From contig QRDG01000520.1 of assembly GCA_012064385.1 (NCBI GenBank), positions 496,001 through 560,000 of the forward strand: a stretch of DNA of 64,000 bases. The letters run 5' to 3'. The notes under the pieces were generated by a model. That model saw only the letters and a program-made list of their open reading frames with translations. It was not told the origin of the DNA and ran no database searches. Made by a program: the position numbers and the translations under genes. Shown here piece after piece: positions 21,026 through 32,034 of the stretch. This stretch comes from Puccinellia tenuiflora. Lineage: Eukaryota; Streptophyta; Magnoliopsida; Poales; Poaceae. Within the stretch, counting starts at the first letter, position 1, and the number at the start of each line of letters is the position of its first letter.

Positions 21026-22315
21026 TGTCGGGGATGTAATCCCCGGTACCCAAAGTTATGTGGAAATTGAGATAATAAAAGAGATAAACGGGAATTAAAT
21101 AGGTGCGGGATAAAAGAAAAACAGAGGAAAAGGCTCCTGGGCCGACTCTGATGCAAACCAGTCCGAGATACCCCAGACCCGGCTGGGCCGAGTCTCCCAT
21201 CCCGGCTGGGCCGAGTGATCAGCACCCGGCTGGGCCGGAACCACGCTGACCCGGCTGGCCGGATCTCCACCACCCGGCTGGGCCGAGCTCTGGAGACCCG
21301 GGTGGGCCGAGCTTTGGTGACCCGGGTGGGCCAAGTCGGGCACACCTGGCTGGACCGAATCAAAGCACACCTCGGAGCCGGGTGGGCCGGATCGTGGCGC
21401 TGAGTTCTGGCCGCCAGCGATCGATCCTGGACTCGCTGCTTCAACCGGATCGCTGATCGCCGCCGGGTCTCTGTGACCGAATCGAGGCCAGGCCGGATCG
21501 GCACCACGGACCGTTATTCGGTATCCCGGGTCAGATTGATTCCTTCGATCGGTAGCTCTAGGCATGCTCCTGCCGAGTCAGTTACCGGCCGGAACGTCAC
21601 GGTCCCAGCACTCCACGACAGGAACGCAAGCACCGATGGGAATGGGAGGCCGGTGTGTGCGCTCCCGGGTCAGCTTATACTGGAGTCACTCCCGACCAGA
21701 TCTGAGCTTCCGGTCGGATCATTCCTGTAAGAGGACAGCTGCTGCCGGCATATACAAATATCTGCTACCGCTTCCCAGGAGATAAGGGCAAGGGATAAAG
21801 TGACGAGGACAAGGACAGAACGGCGTGGCTGCAGTGTGCGCACGTCGCGTGTGCAGTATCGACAAGACCCCAGTGGTCAATTCATCAGCAGTGTGTAGGG
21901 CACAGTACTCCTTGTCCCCTTGTCTCTTGCTTGTCCCCTGGGCTCTGCCTTTATAAAGAGCACCAGGGGGAGGAGACAGGGGACGGGCGGACGAGCGTAG
22001 ACAGCCCCTTGGGCTCTTTCTTCCTCTGAGAGCTCATTCTCACTTCTTCTCTTAGCTAACTGGGCGTAGCTCTGCTCTCACATACAGCTCGAGGAGCATT
22101 TGTATCCACCGCATATGAGAGGAGAATACACCAAAGTAGGCTAGATGCTGCAGTAGGGGTTTTATCTCTCACGAGAGCCCCGAAGCAGGGTAGATCTTTG
22201 TGTTTGCCGTGTTCTTCGTGTGCGACTCCATCGCGCAATCCCTCCCCGAATCCTCTAGCGTCCATCGGCCCCCAAACTCAAGCCTACCCCTAGGCATCTG
22301 TCGTGCACCACGACA
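21026..22315 (+). repeat. Gypsy LTR (1290 bp)
   Basis: It starts TGTCGGGG and ends CGACA. It contains many CCCGGCTGGGCCGA-type repeats (21175-21400) and a TATAAAGAGC box near 21951, which probably marks the retroelement promoter. Confidence 0.7.
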
Positions 22316-23518
22316 ACATGGGGCCTATGCAGCATGGGGTCGTGTCCCCAACCCGCGTGGCCACCTCAGACGCCGCCTCTCAACTATTGTCCCCGTTGCG
22401 AAACCTACAGGGACAGACTCCTTTCCCCCAATTTCGATATCAAGCCGCCACCGTCATGAAAACCAATCTGGAGCCTTGTTCTAGCAAGCTGCCGGAGGGG
22501 GAATCGACGCCGGAGGCATCTACACCAACCTTCTTGTTTTCTCCATGATGATGTGTGAGTAGTCTCATCTTGGACACGGGTCCATAGCAGTAGCTAGACA
22601 CGTATCTGTCCTTGTTCGTCAATACAATGGTCGTGTGAGCTACCTAACATGATCGAGATCCATTCGATGTATTTGCTTATGTTGTTGTGTTTGCTAGGAC
22701 ATGATGAATTATGATATTATGATTAGTTTGTACATGTTATATCTATTATGAGATTGTTTAATTTATGTTCTTGCATGCTCTTTGATCAAAGTAGTTACTC
22801 TGGCCAAGTGGTCGCTTTATATCTCCAAGAGGGAGTACATGCTAGATAGTCGATTTATGCCTCCTTTATCCCTAGGTTTCAGTTGACAGAAAGGACTAAT
22901 AGTAAGGATGTGTTGTTTCTACTAAGGATAATACAATGGTGTTTATTTCTTCGTGCTATAAATATTGCTTACATCATGTACAGTGCTTAAGGCGATACTC
23001 TGTTGTTTTCAACTTAATTCTTAGAGATGCATGCTGTATAGTGGTCTCGAAGTGGAGTATTAGTTATAGATGCGGTACCGGGGTGCGGTCTATATATGTT
23101 TGAAGTGATGCCTACATTGATATCTTCTCATAATTATTTAATCGTAGTTCTATCAATTGCCTGCCTGTAATTTGTTCACCCAACAACGTTATTATCTTTG
23201 GACAGATACCGCTAGTGAAACTATGGCCCCGGTCCATTCTATAATTTTGTTTACAAACTCGTTCTTTGTAGTCCCGTTTGTACTTTTAATTGTATTCTCG
23301 TTATTTTCCGTAGATTATGTTTAATCTCTTTGTTTTCGACGAGACGGGAAGATTGACACATTCCTGGAACGTTGGGAATGAGGTTGTTTTGTGTGTTGTG
23401 CGCAGGTCCTACACCAAACACTGTGAACATACACACTCCCACTGGTTCGATAAACATTGGTTCTTACTGAGGGAAATTTGATGTTGTGCTACATCATCAC
23501 CTTCCTCTTTGGTGAAAA
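22316..23518. other. Retroelement-derived debris, probably LTR or leader sequence
   Basis: There is no coding frame. The last 120 bases contain CTGGTTCGATAAACATTGG followed by CTTACTGAGGGAAA, a phrase common in leader regions of grass Gypsy elements. I cannot delimit an element. Confidence 0.35.
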
Positions 23519-24400
23519 TCCAATGTTCGACATACACAAATTTTATCCAACAACCCTTCGTCTTCTTGCCCCTAAGATTTTCAAGACCACTAGGAAGAAG
23601 CGCGCGGTTAAGGTTGAACTTCTCAACGACACTTGGATTCATGATACGGACTTCGTCAACATGTGAACATTGATTAGCCACACCGCCCTGGACCCACAGA
23701 CACCTGACTCAATTTCCTGGAGGTGGACCGCTAATGGCGAGTACTCATTGGCTTCTGCCTACTCTATTTAGTTTCAGGGCTGTTCTCTCCCGAATTTTGC
23801 CTCAGCCAAGGTCTAGGAGGCCCATGCCGAGCCCAAGTGTAAGTTCTTTGGGTGGCTCCTTCTCCATGGAAGAATCCTCATGACCAACCGCCTGGCTATC
23901 CGGGGATGAACCCTTGATCCGATCTGCCAGTTGTTCCTTAGTGCCTACGAGTGCGCAACCCACCTATCCAAGGACTGCCCTTTCTTCGATGTTGTCTGGA
24001 TTCTTGTGGTAACTTCGTCTGGTGATGCCACGCTTGGGGTGGCTTCTTCCCCTCCATAGATGCTTGGTGGAACGCCATGACCAAGTCAGTCTGAAGCAGC
24101 TACGTCGTAAGAGAAGTGGTCTCTTGCTTTTTTGCCCTTTGGACCATTTGGAAGGAGCGTAACCGATGCATCTTCACTGAGAAGCACCTCATTTACGTGG
24201 AGGTGGCTCAACTTGCCACCACCGACATTAGCTTGCGCCTCCAGGTTTTTTGTGCTGTTGAGTCAAGCAATTTTCTACCCCTTGAGTGTTTGGGGGGGTG
24301 GTGTAGGGGTTTTCTTGCTTTCCGTCTAACAAAAATGCAAGCCCAATGTATAGTTTTATTCTTCTTACTCAATGAAAAGGCAAAGCCCTACCGGTTGCAC
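23519..24400 (+). pseudogene. Degenerate LINE ORF2 3' fragment
   Basis: Conceptual translation gives a zinc-finger RVT-like domain with several stops and shifts. Recognisable pieces are SWRWTANGEYSLASAY, AEPKCKFFGWLLLHGRILM, NRLAIRG and ECATHLSKDCPFFD. The 3' end with AATGAAAAGGCAAAGC near 24372 resembles a LINE tail. It is an old 5'-truncated insertion. Confidence 0.7.
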
Positions 24401-24561
24401 CAAAAATTAGATAGGATTTCGGGAAGGGAGTTTTAACACCCGGGAGCCTATGCTCCCTATTTGAAAAAAAAATTAAAATGCATTTTGAAATGTCAATAAA
24501 TCGGACTAAAAATGTCGCACGTACGTCTTGACATTATATATGCTCACAAAGTCGTTACATG
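24401..24561. other. Left half of a sequence split by the solo LTR
   Basis: It contains CCCGGGAGCCTATGCTCCC, an imperfect palindrome. The corresponding motif GGCAGGAGTATACGCTTCCA occurs at 27096-27115, so the two may be ends of one small element interrupted by the LTR. Confidence 0.3.
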
Positions 24562-26881
24562 TGAAAGTGTATGGTTGCCCCCATGTGTGGTTTTGGTAAT
24601 TAATGACGATCTCTATGTATTAACGTTTATATTGAGCTACTTGTAGGTGTGTCCATTTGCGTTGCTTGATCTCCATATGTTGGAGTCAAGGCTATGGGAA
24701 GAAGATTATATGTTGATCAAGGCTAAGTACGGGTTGATCAACACTCAAGTCCAAGTGAAGATATGCCGAAGAGTGTCTCTCCCATATTGGTGTACGGGGG
24801 AGCTATTAGCAAGTCTTCACCAAGCGAAACGCAATAAAGAAAGGTGGTTCGTCTTGAGGAGATGAAGATCGTCATCATCGACCTCAAGTGGATTATGCGC
24901 AAGGCAAAGGTATGATCTTAATAGGGTTTCTATTTTACCGGTCTCATGATGTTAGTGAGAGACCGGATTATAGGATAGTTAACCGTACTATCAATAAGGG
25001 CTCTCGACCGAGTATCTTGATCATATCGTTCATGGAGAGCTCAAACCTTCGCATCCTTGGCATCATCTTTATTGGTTCTTATTTGTCTCTTATCGTGGTG
25101 TGGTCTTGGTGCTTGTCGTGCCCATCATGACAAGGCCAAGGTCACCAAAAACGGATTTCGTATGCGTCTTCTATTGCGTTTTCGGTTTTGGAGATTTTGT
25201 CGGTTCGTCCATATGGAGGGTTTCACTCTTCCATTTATTAGAAAATCTCCCCTGCTTGGTTTCAATATTTTCACTTTTTATAGGGTAGCATTTGTCGTCC
25301 TATTTCCAACAAAATTGGATTCACTCGATTCGGACTTCATTTGCAAAAGTTATGCCAGTTCAGGTTTTACTGTTTGAATCTGGCCCAGAAGAACACCGGA
25401 GATTGTCCGGAGTCTCCGGTCCAACCGGAGTCTCCGGTCCAAAGGACCCGGAATCTCCGGTCCATTGCTTTTCGCAGCCAAGTGACCTTCTTGTGGTGCG
25501 GTTCTGGATAGTGGTCAAGAGGTACACCAGAGATGGTCCGGAGTCTCCGGCCCACAGGACCCGGAATCTCCGGTCCATGGTTTTATTTGCTAAAATGGCC
25601 AAGTGTGGCGCGCCTCTGGATAGGGGTCCGGACTTTCACCGGAGTATGTCCGGAGTCTCCGGCCTGGCCGGAGTATCTGGCCCCTCTAGACCGGAATCTC
25701 CGGTCTGCCCCGATGATCCAACATGTGGTGCGCCTCTGGTGCCCTGTCAAGAAGGAGCCCGGAGCCTGGTCGGAATCTTCGGCCCTGGCCGAAGTCTCCG
25801 GTGCACTTACACCGGAGTCTCTGGTCTAAGCTGCCTGTAACGACTAGTTTTTGAGGGGACCTATAAAAGCCCCCTTCTTCCCCAAATCTCTTAAGGTTTT
25901 TCAGCAGCACGAATTTCTCTCTCTCTCCCACCATTGTTGACCTTGGAAAACCTTGCCCTCTCTCAATCCCTCCAATGATTCTTGCCCATCTTTAGGGAAA
26001 TAAGAGAGGAGACCTAGATCTACATTTCCACCAATCAATTTCTCCTCTAAGTGAGGGGAACCTAGTGGATCTAGTTCTTGGAGTTCTTTTGTGGTTCTCC
26101 TCTTTGTTCTTCCTCTCAAATCCCTCCCTAGCATTAGTTGCTTTGGTTGGATTTGGGAGTGAAGGACTTGACTACCTTGTGTGGTCTTGCCTTTTGCATT
26201 TGGTGCATAGGTTTGAGTTCCCCACGGTGATACGTGGGATTGAAGTTCGAGAAGCTTGTTACTCTTGGGTGCATTGTATTTCCAAGAACTTGTGCCTCTT
26301 GGGTGCATTGTGTACCCTAGACGGTTGGTGGCGTCATGAAAACTTCGAGTTGTGAAGCTTCGGGCAAGGTTTGGGAGCCCCCGATTGAGTTGTGGGTGTG
26401 TGCCCCAAAATTGTTGTAAAGGCTCCGGATTTCGCCTTGAAGGATTCCGATAGTGGAAGGTGAACCTAACCCTTGGGGTGAGGTTCATCGGAGAATAGGG
26501 TGAGGCCTTTTGAGGCATCTTGAGTAGGCCTTTGTGGCGAGCTCACACCCCTCCAACGAGACGTACTCCCTTAACAAGGAGGAACTCGGGGATACATCCT
26601 TGTCTCCGCGTGCCTCGGATATTTCTATATCCGAGCTCTTTACTTATGCAATTTACATTGTGATAGCCTTCATGCTTGAAGTTTTATATCTTGCTATAAC
26701 CTTGTTGTTTGTCTTGCTTAGCATAAGTTGTTGGTGCACATAGGTGAGCCTAGTTTATTTAGGTTGTTGACTTGTTAATTTAAACACCTAGTTTTATTCC
26801 GCAATTGTCAAGACTTAAACCGGAAAAGTTTTAATCGCCTATTCACCCCCCTCCCTCTAGGCGACATCGTTTGCCCTTTCA
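24562..26881 (+). mobile_element. Solo LTR (2320 bp) with perfect target duplication
   Basis: It starts TGAAAGTGTATGG and ends GCCCTTTCA, giving inverted termini TGAAAG/CTTTCA, and is flanked by ACATG on both sides (24557-24561 and 26882-26886). There is no primer-binding site, coding region or second LTR, so it is the product of LTR-LTR recombination. The LTR contains a block of CCGGAGTCTCCGG palindromes at 25389-25830. Confidence 0.9.
25389..25830. repeat. CCGGAGTCTCCGG palindrome cluster in the solo LTR
   Basis: Variants of CCGGAGTCTCCGG and CCGGAATCTCCGG recur about a dozen times at irregular spacing, interspersed with TGTGGTGCGCCTCTGG-like segments. It lies in what is probably U3 or R of the LTR. 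Confidence 0.75.
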
Positions 26882-27138
26882 ACATGGAAAACCGACATTT
26901 TTTCTATGGTGTGTAAAACAGATAAAATTCGGAGCTGAAAAAAGCTTTTTACGAGACATATTTTTTGTCTTTTTTATATATGTCACAAAAATGTCGGTTT
27001 TTCTCCAAACTTGGAGTGCCCTCGTAGAATCTCAAGATATACACGATAATTTTTTGTTCAGATTTTTTTAACATTTTAAAATGTCTTTTCTGGTGGCAGG
27101 AGTATACGCTTCCATGTGCGGAATTGAATTTCCCTAGG
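26882..27138. other. Right half of the sequence split by the solo LTR
   Basis: This is AT-rich DNA with inverted copies of ACCGACATTTTT and AAAAATGTCGGT (about 26890 and 26988). It contains no gene. Confidence 0.4.
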
Positions 27139-27152
27139 ATTTCAGTCTTTAT

Positions 27153-27869
27153 TTATCTCTGACGTAAGCTTCGCTCCCTGACCTAGCCGCCGCCAGAGCT
27201 CAGGGAGGCGACTGTTTTTCCGCTCGATCTCCACCGGCGATCGTGCTGGCCCCCTCTCCCTCCGTCTGCTGCTGCGGTGGCGGGAGGGAGGGGGGTCTGG
27301 TTCCTCCGCTATGTAGTTAGGGTTTGGTATTGTAGGTCGTGGAGCGCCGTTGGGGGTGGTGAGAGCGACGCCCAGACGAATAAATCTGCCTCAGCTCCAC
27401 TCCCACACCGGCGGTGTCCTTTCATGGCGGCGTCTCGGAGTTAATGGCATCGTGTGTTTCCTGATCCCTTAGATCAAAGATGGTGTATCATGTGCTGGGT
27501 TTGTGGTTGGAGGCTGACAGTTCTGGTTTCCTCCTTCGACATCGTAGTCGTGCGGGGGTGTCAGTTCTGGAGTTCGATGGCTTGTCCGGGGACATGTTGC
27601 CCCGGTCTGATTCTTTCAACGGCAATGGTTTTGCTTGTGACAAACTACTTCAGTGGTCCGTAAATCTGTTGATCAGCGATGGAGCCGTGTCGAGCTCGGG
27701 TGAAGAGTGATTTGTCTTTCGTCCCTTCAGTGGTCATCTTGGTGGTGTCAAAGGAGGTGGATAGACATTGGTTTTTTTTTCAATTGATTTATGCTATCTT
27801 TTCAGCGGTGTGTAACTTGATCTTTAGTATATAAATAAAACACGTATTATCCTGAAAAAAGAGAGTAGT
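27153..27869 (+). mobile_element. 717-bp retroposed unit with 14-bp target duplication
   Basis: ATTTCAGTCTTTAT occurs at 27139-27152 and again at 27870-27883, exactly flanking the unit. The right end has TATATAAATAAAACACG and then an A run, typical of a target-primed insertion. The left part is GC-rich with GCCGCCGCCA, like the 5' leader of a plant LINE or of a gene. The open frames inside (for example MVYHVLGLWLEADSSGF) are not recognisable. It could be an internally deleted LINE or a processed transcript. Confidence 0.7.
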
Positions 27870-29020
27870 ATTTCAGTCTTTATAATTGTTTTCCATTTAG
27901 AATGGCTTGAGTGTGAATTGGTGTTCATATGTGCCCATGTGCCGGCACCGCTTGTTTCTGGGTAAAATACATCTTCGATCCACCCAAACCCAGTTTACCC
28001 TTCAATCCCCGCTCCGATTCTTTACCCCTCCTCCCCCATTGGACTGGATTGGATTTAGCCGAGGCGCGGAGGCGAGGAGGAGTTCCCTTTCTTCTCTCGT
28101 CGTTGCGGCCGCGGTGAAACGTTGATAGGGGACAGGGGTGGGCCGTGGCGGCGCACCCGAAGGAACCGAGCGAGTCGCAGCCGCCGTCGCCATCACGACC
28201 TTTCCACCCTGGGATCGACGGCGGGTGTCGCCGCCGATATAACCCCGCGCTCCCCCACCCTGCTCCACTCACCCAACCCATGCCCACTGCGGCCGCGTCT
28301 ACGTCGTGGCCTTTGGCGGCAGCGATGGCGGCGGGTGGCCTCGACCAGCAGCCTCTGCCCCTATTCCTGCGGCCGGTTCTACTCCACGGCGTGGGCGCCG
28401 CGGCACACCTCCTGCTCGCCCTTGCCGTCGCCGGCCGGCTCGTCTTCGCTGCCGGCAGCCACCGCGGGAAGGAACCGGCGGCGGCGGCGAGAGGCGCCAG
28501 GCTCCGGTGGTGCCGGCTCGCCGTGCGCACCACGTGGGCTCTGTCGGCGTCCGAGGTCTTCTTCTCTGCGTACTCCCTGGTCTCGTCCTACCTGGACAAC
28601 ACCGGAGGCGGTGGATGGGGGACGCCTGACGCGGTGGCGGACCAGGCGGACGCCGTGTCTCGCGCGGTGGCGTGACTGCTGCTCGCGGCGTATCTGCAGC
28701 TCGAGTACCGCAGCCGCGGGGAGGAGCGGTTCCCCGCGCCGCTCAGGCTTTGGTGGGCGCTCTTCCTGCTGCTCTCCGTCCTCGCCCTCGCCGCCCACGC
28801 AGAGGCGGGCCTCCAGTACAAACTCCCCGTGCCCGCCCTTTCGTGGGCGCGCGACGCCGTCTCGGTGCTCGCGGGCGCGGTGCTGCTCGTCGCCGGGTGG
28901 TTCTCGGCCGAGAGGCGCGCGACGGGCAGCTCTGCTTCCCAGCAGCCTCTGCTCAATGCCGCTTCTGTGAACCGCAGCTACGACACCGTGCACGCTTCCA
29001 TGTTCACGGGCGCCGGCTTC

Positions 29021-29188
29021 TGTTAGAGATATATTCCATGTACGTATAAACGGATAGTCTAGGATAGAGATAGGACTCTCGTGTCTTGTCTTGCACTCCA
29101 AGATGACCCCTGTACGTCTATATATACTCGCCCATGAGGCTCAATAATATATCCATCATATTCCGCCAATCTCTATCTCATTCTAACA
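29021..29188 (+). repeat. 5' LTR of the Copia-type element
   Basis: It starts TGTTAG and ends CTAACA, and is followed at once by the primer-binding site TGGTATCAGCC. Confidence 0.92.
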
Positions 29189-31127
29189 TGGTATCAGCCT
29201 AATTAGATCCTACCCTAGAGCAGCCGCCGCCAAGCCCTCGCGCCGCCGCCGCCGCTCCCAAACCCTAGCACCGCCGCCCCCATGGCGCCATGCTAGGCGT
29301 CGTCGACACGCTTCCGCCGCGCCGCCCCCGGGGAGGTCGATCTCCATGATCTCCGCCGGGGGCTGCGCAACCCGTACGCAGGGTCCGTCCGCCGATCCGT
29401 GATCGGCTGCCCTGCACGTCTTTTCTCCGATCTCTTGATCGGTTTTCTTTTTTTGGCTTACCGATCTTAGATCGGATTGAGTCGCCCATCGCCGTCATCA
29501 TCGCCGCGTCTCTACTCCGACCATCGGCATCGACGATCTACACCGCGCCCGTGCGTCTGCCACCACCGCCGCCGTGCCTGCCTCGGTAGGCCGTCACGGC
29601 CTCACGACAGGCTGCCGCGCACCGCGGCCGGCTGTTGCGCCTTCCTCGGGAGGCTGCCGCGGCCGTCCCCCTTGGATCGTCTTCGTCGTCATCGCCCGGG
29701 ACTTCACCGACCACACCGCCATCGCCACCGATCTACGCGTCATCCCCGCCATGGCGCATACGTCGCCGCCAAGCACGTCCCCGAGCACGCGCCTACCACC
29801 GATCGAGCTACGGGCTGCCGCTGCGTCGCCCCTTCGGGTCGCAGCGCCACGTCTTGGTCTCCGCCTAACGGCTGCCGACGCGCCTCCCACGCGCGTACGC
29901 GCCGGTGGCCTCCAGCCGCTGCACCGACTCGCGCCCTGCAGCTATGCCGCCCCCTCGGGGTGTAGCGTCGCTGCATGCTGTCACCTCGCCGTCCCCGCGC
30001 ACTGGCGTCCCCGGCTTCCACCGCGCCGCTCCACGGCGCGGCTCGCCGCCGTCTGTGCCCGTCTTCGTCGTCCCGCCCGGTCCCACGGCGCCAGGGCCCG
30101 TGACACCGTCCGCGTCGACACTGTTCGCATCTGCGACACCGTCCGCGTCGACACCGTCCACGCCTGCCTCTCCTTCGAGCACCGCCGCCGCGCTCCAAAA
30201 GGTAACCTGCAGGACGACTTCTCGTCGTCGCAGGTCCCGCCGACTACCCCGCGCCCCTCTAGGCGTCTAGCGTGCCCACTCCAGGCTGTTGCTGGTTCTG
30301 TCGTCTTCTACGTCTTCATCCACTACAACTTCGCCGCCAGCGTCTCGCCTCGTCCCCGTCTACACCACCTGCTACTCTACTCCGACACCCGCGGACAGCA
30401 TCGGCATCTCTCCCTCGCCGCTCTACGTGTCGCAACCGTCGTGGAGTCCTCCTCTGCTAGTCTTTCTCTGACATGGCGACAAGTTTATGATGGTCCCTGC
30501 CCCTCGTACGCCTGGTACTGGCAACACCGGGAGTGTCTTCATCCCCGACGCGTTCCCGAGTCTGGCAAACTCGGATCGGCGCCTCGTCTTCATCGGCCTC
30601 GACAACGTCTTCTACGGCATTGACCCTTCTACGACCGCCTCGACTGCATCACCGACGAGTTCTTCTTTGCGTACTCGGTTCTGGCAAAACCGGAGTATGC
30701 CTTCGTCCCCGACGTGCGCCTAGTTCTGGCAAAACTATGTCCGCACCTCGTCCTTCTTCGATGACTGCCTTGATGCGTCTCCGTCATCCTCCTCGCGCAC
30801 TATGCGCATGCGGCTTCATGTGCGGCTTCCTCGACACCGGCCACGACATCGACCACGGCGACCCTTCGCACGACTACCCCGACCATGGCACCGCCGAACG
30901 CTCTCGGCTCCCTCGACATCGGCACAAGGGCTACCACCTCACTTGAGCACTCACCAGCTACCTCTACAGTCCAAGCTTCGCGCCGCGACACCATCCACGA
31001 CACTCCCGCTCGGTCTGCGGGGGAGTGTCAGCCTTCTGGGGTCCGAGGTCCACTTCGGTTTATCTCCAGTCTGACCGTTCGCGATGTTCCTATTGTTCAC
31101 GACGCTACCGCTACAACTGCGGGGGAG

Positions 31128-31294
31128 TGTTAGAGATATATTCCGTGTACGTATAAACGGATAGTCTAGGATAGAGATAGGACTCTCGTGTCTTGTCTTG
31201 CACTCCAAGATGACCCCTGTACGCCTATATATACTCGCCCATGAGGCTCAATAATATATCCATCATATTCCGCCAATCTCTATCTCTTCTAACA
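31128..31294 (+). repeat. 3' LTR of the Copia-type element
   Basis: Preceded by the purine tract GCGGGGGAG. A second GCGGGGGAGTGT, about 100 bases upstream (31018), is not followed by an LTR. Confidence 0.92.
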
Positions 31295-32034
31295 GCTTCC
31301 TCAGCGTCCTCACCTTCTCCAGGATGGCCCCTCTGCTAGCCGTCGGCCACAGGAAGACGCTCGACCTCGACGACGTCCCGGACCTTGACCACGGCGACAG
31401 CGTGGCCGGCGTACTACCGTCGTTCAAGGCAAACCTCGAGGCGCTCACCGGCGACGGCTCTGTTGGCCAGAAGGTCACTGCGTTCAAGCTCACCAAGGCC
31501 TTGGTGCGCACCGTCTGGTGGCACGTCGCGGTAACCGCGCTCTACGCTCTGATCTACAACCTGGCCACCTACGTCGGCCCGTACCTCATCGACTCCCTGG
31601 TGCAGTACCTCAACGGCGACGAGAGGTACGCGAGCAAGGGGAAGCTCCTAGTTGTCACCTTCATCGCAGCAAAGGTGTTCGAGTGCTTGTCGCAAAGGCA
31701 CTGGTTCTTTCGGCTACAGCAAGCTAGGATTCGTGCACAGTCCGCACTTGTCGCCGTCGTGTACCAGAAAGGGCTCTCTTTGTCCAGCATCTCTAGACAG
31801 AGCCGGAGCAGCGGCGAGATGATTAACATCACCAGCGTGGATTTTTTCGATAAAGAGCGCTTTATTAGACTTTAACCAGTTTACATCAAGGTGATACAAA
31901 CCAGAAATGTCCACATCCAGCCTCTGCATTACTAGGATGCACACAGCCGAAGAAGAAGAGGAGAGAGAGAGCATCTAGAGAGGGAGAAAAAAGACTCATA
32001 GGAAAAAAACATGTCACATATGACAAAAATAATC

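Larger units (their letters stand above)
19757..22315 (+). mobile_element. 3' part of a Gypsy LTR retrotransposon with its 3' LTR
   Basis: The segment up to 21025 is non-coding, full of degenerate tandem repeats, and ends in a purine-rich tract (CTCGGGGACTAA). At 21026 an LTR begins TGTCGGGGATGTAATCCCCGG, and it ends CACCACGACA at 22315. The termini TGTCG/CGACA are inverted. No primer-binding site follows the LTR, so I read it as a 3' LTR. The 5' LTR and coding region are absent from the window. Confidence 0.65.
29021..31294 (+). mobile_element. Small non-autonomous Copia-type retrotransposon in ABCC exon 1
   Basis: LTRs of 168 and 167 bp (29021-29188 and 31128-31294) begin TGTTAGAGATATA and end TCTAACA. 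The target duplication is GCTTC (29016-29020 and 31295-31299). TGGTATCAGCC directly after the left LTR resembles an initiator-Met primer site, and GCGGGGGAG before the right LTR is the polypurine tract. The 1.9-kb interior has no reverse transcriptase or integrase. It is GC-rich with Pro/Arg-rich open frames that I do not accept as genes. The LTRs differ by two substitutions and one 1-bp indel. Confidence 0.92.

Noticed and set aside
25389..25830. Regularly recurring palindromes resembling a CRISPR array
   Set aside because: Spacing is irregular, the spacers are themselves related, and the block lies within a plant LTR.
28306..29101. Minus-strand and alternative-frame ORFs over the ABCC N-terminus
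   Set aside because: They are shadows of GC-rich coding sequence. Only the frame beginning at 28325 encodes the transporter.
29477..30946. Several long open frames inside the Copia-type element
   Set aside because: They are Pro/Arg/Ser-rich and low-complexity, overlap in multiple registers and contain no gag or pol motif.
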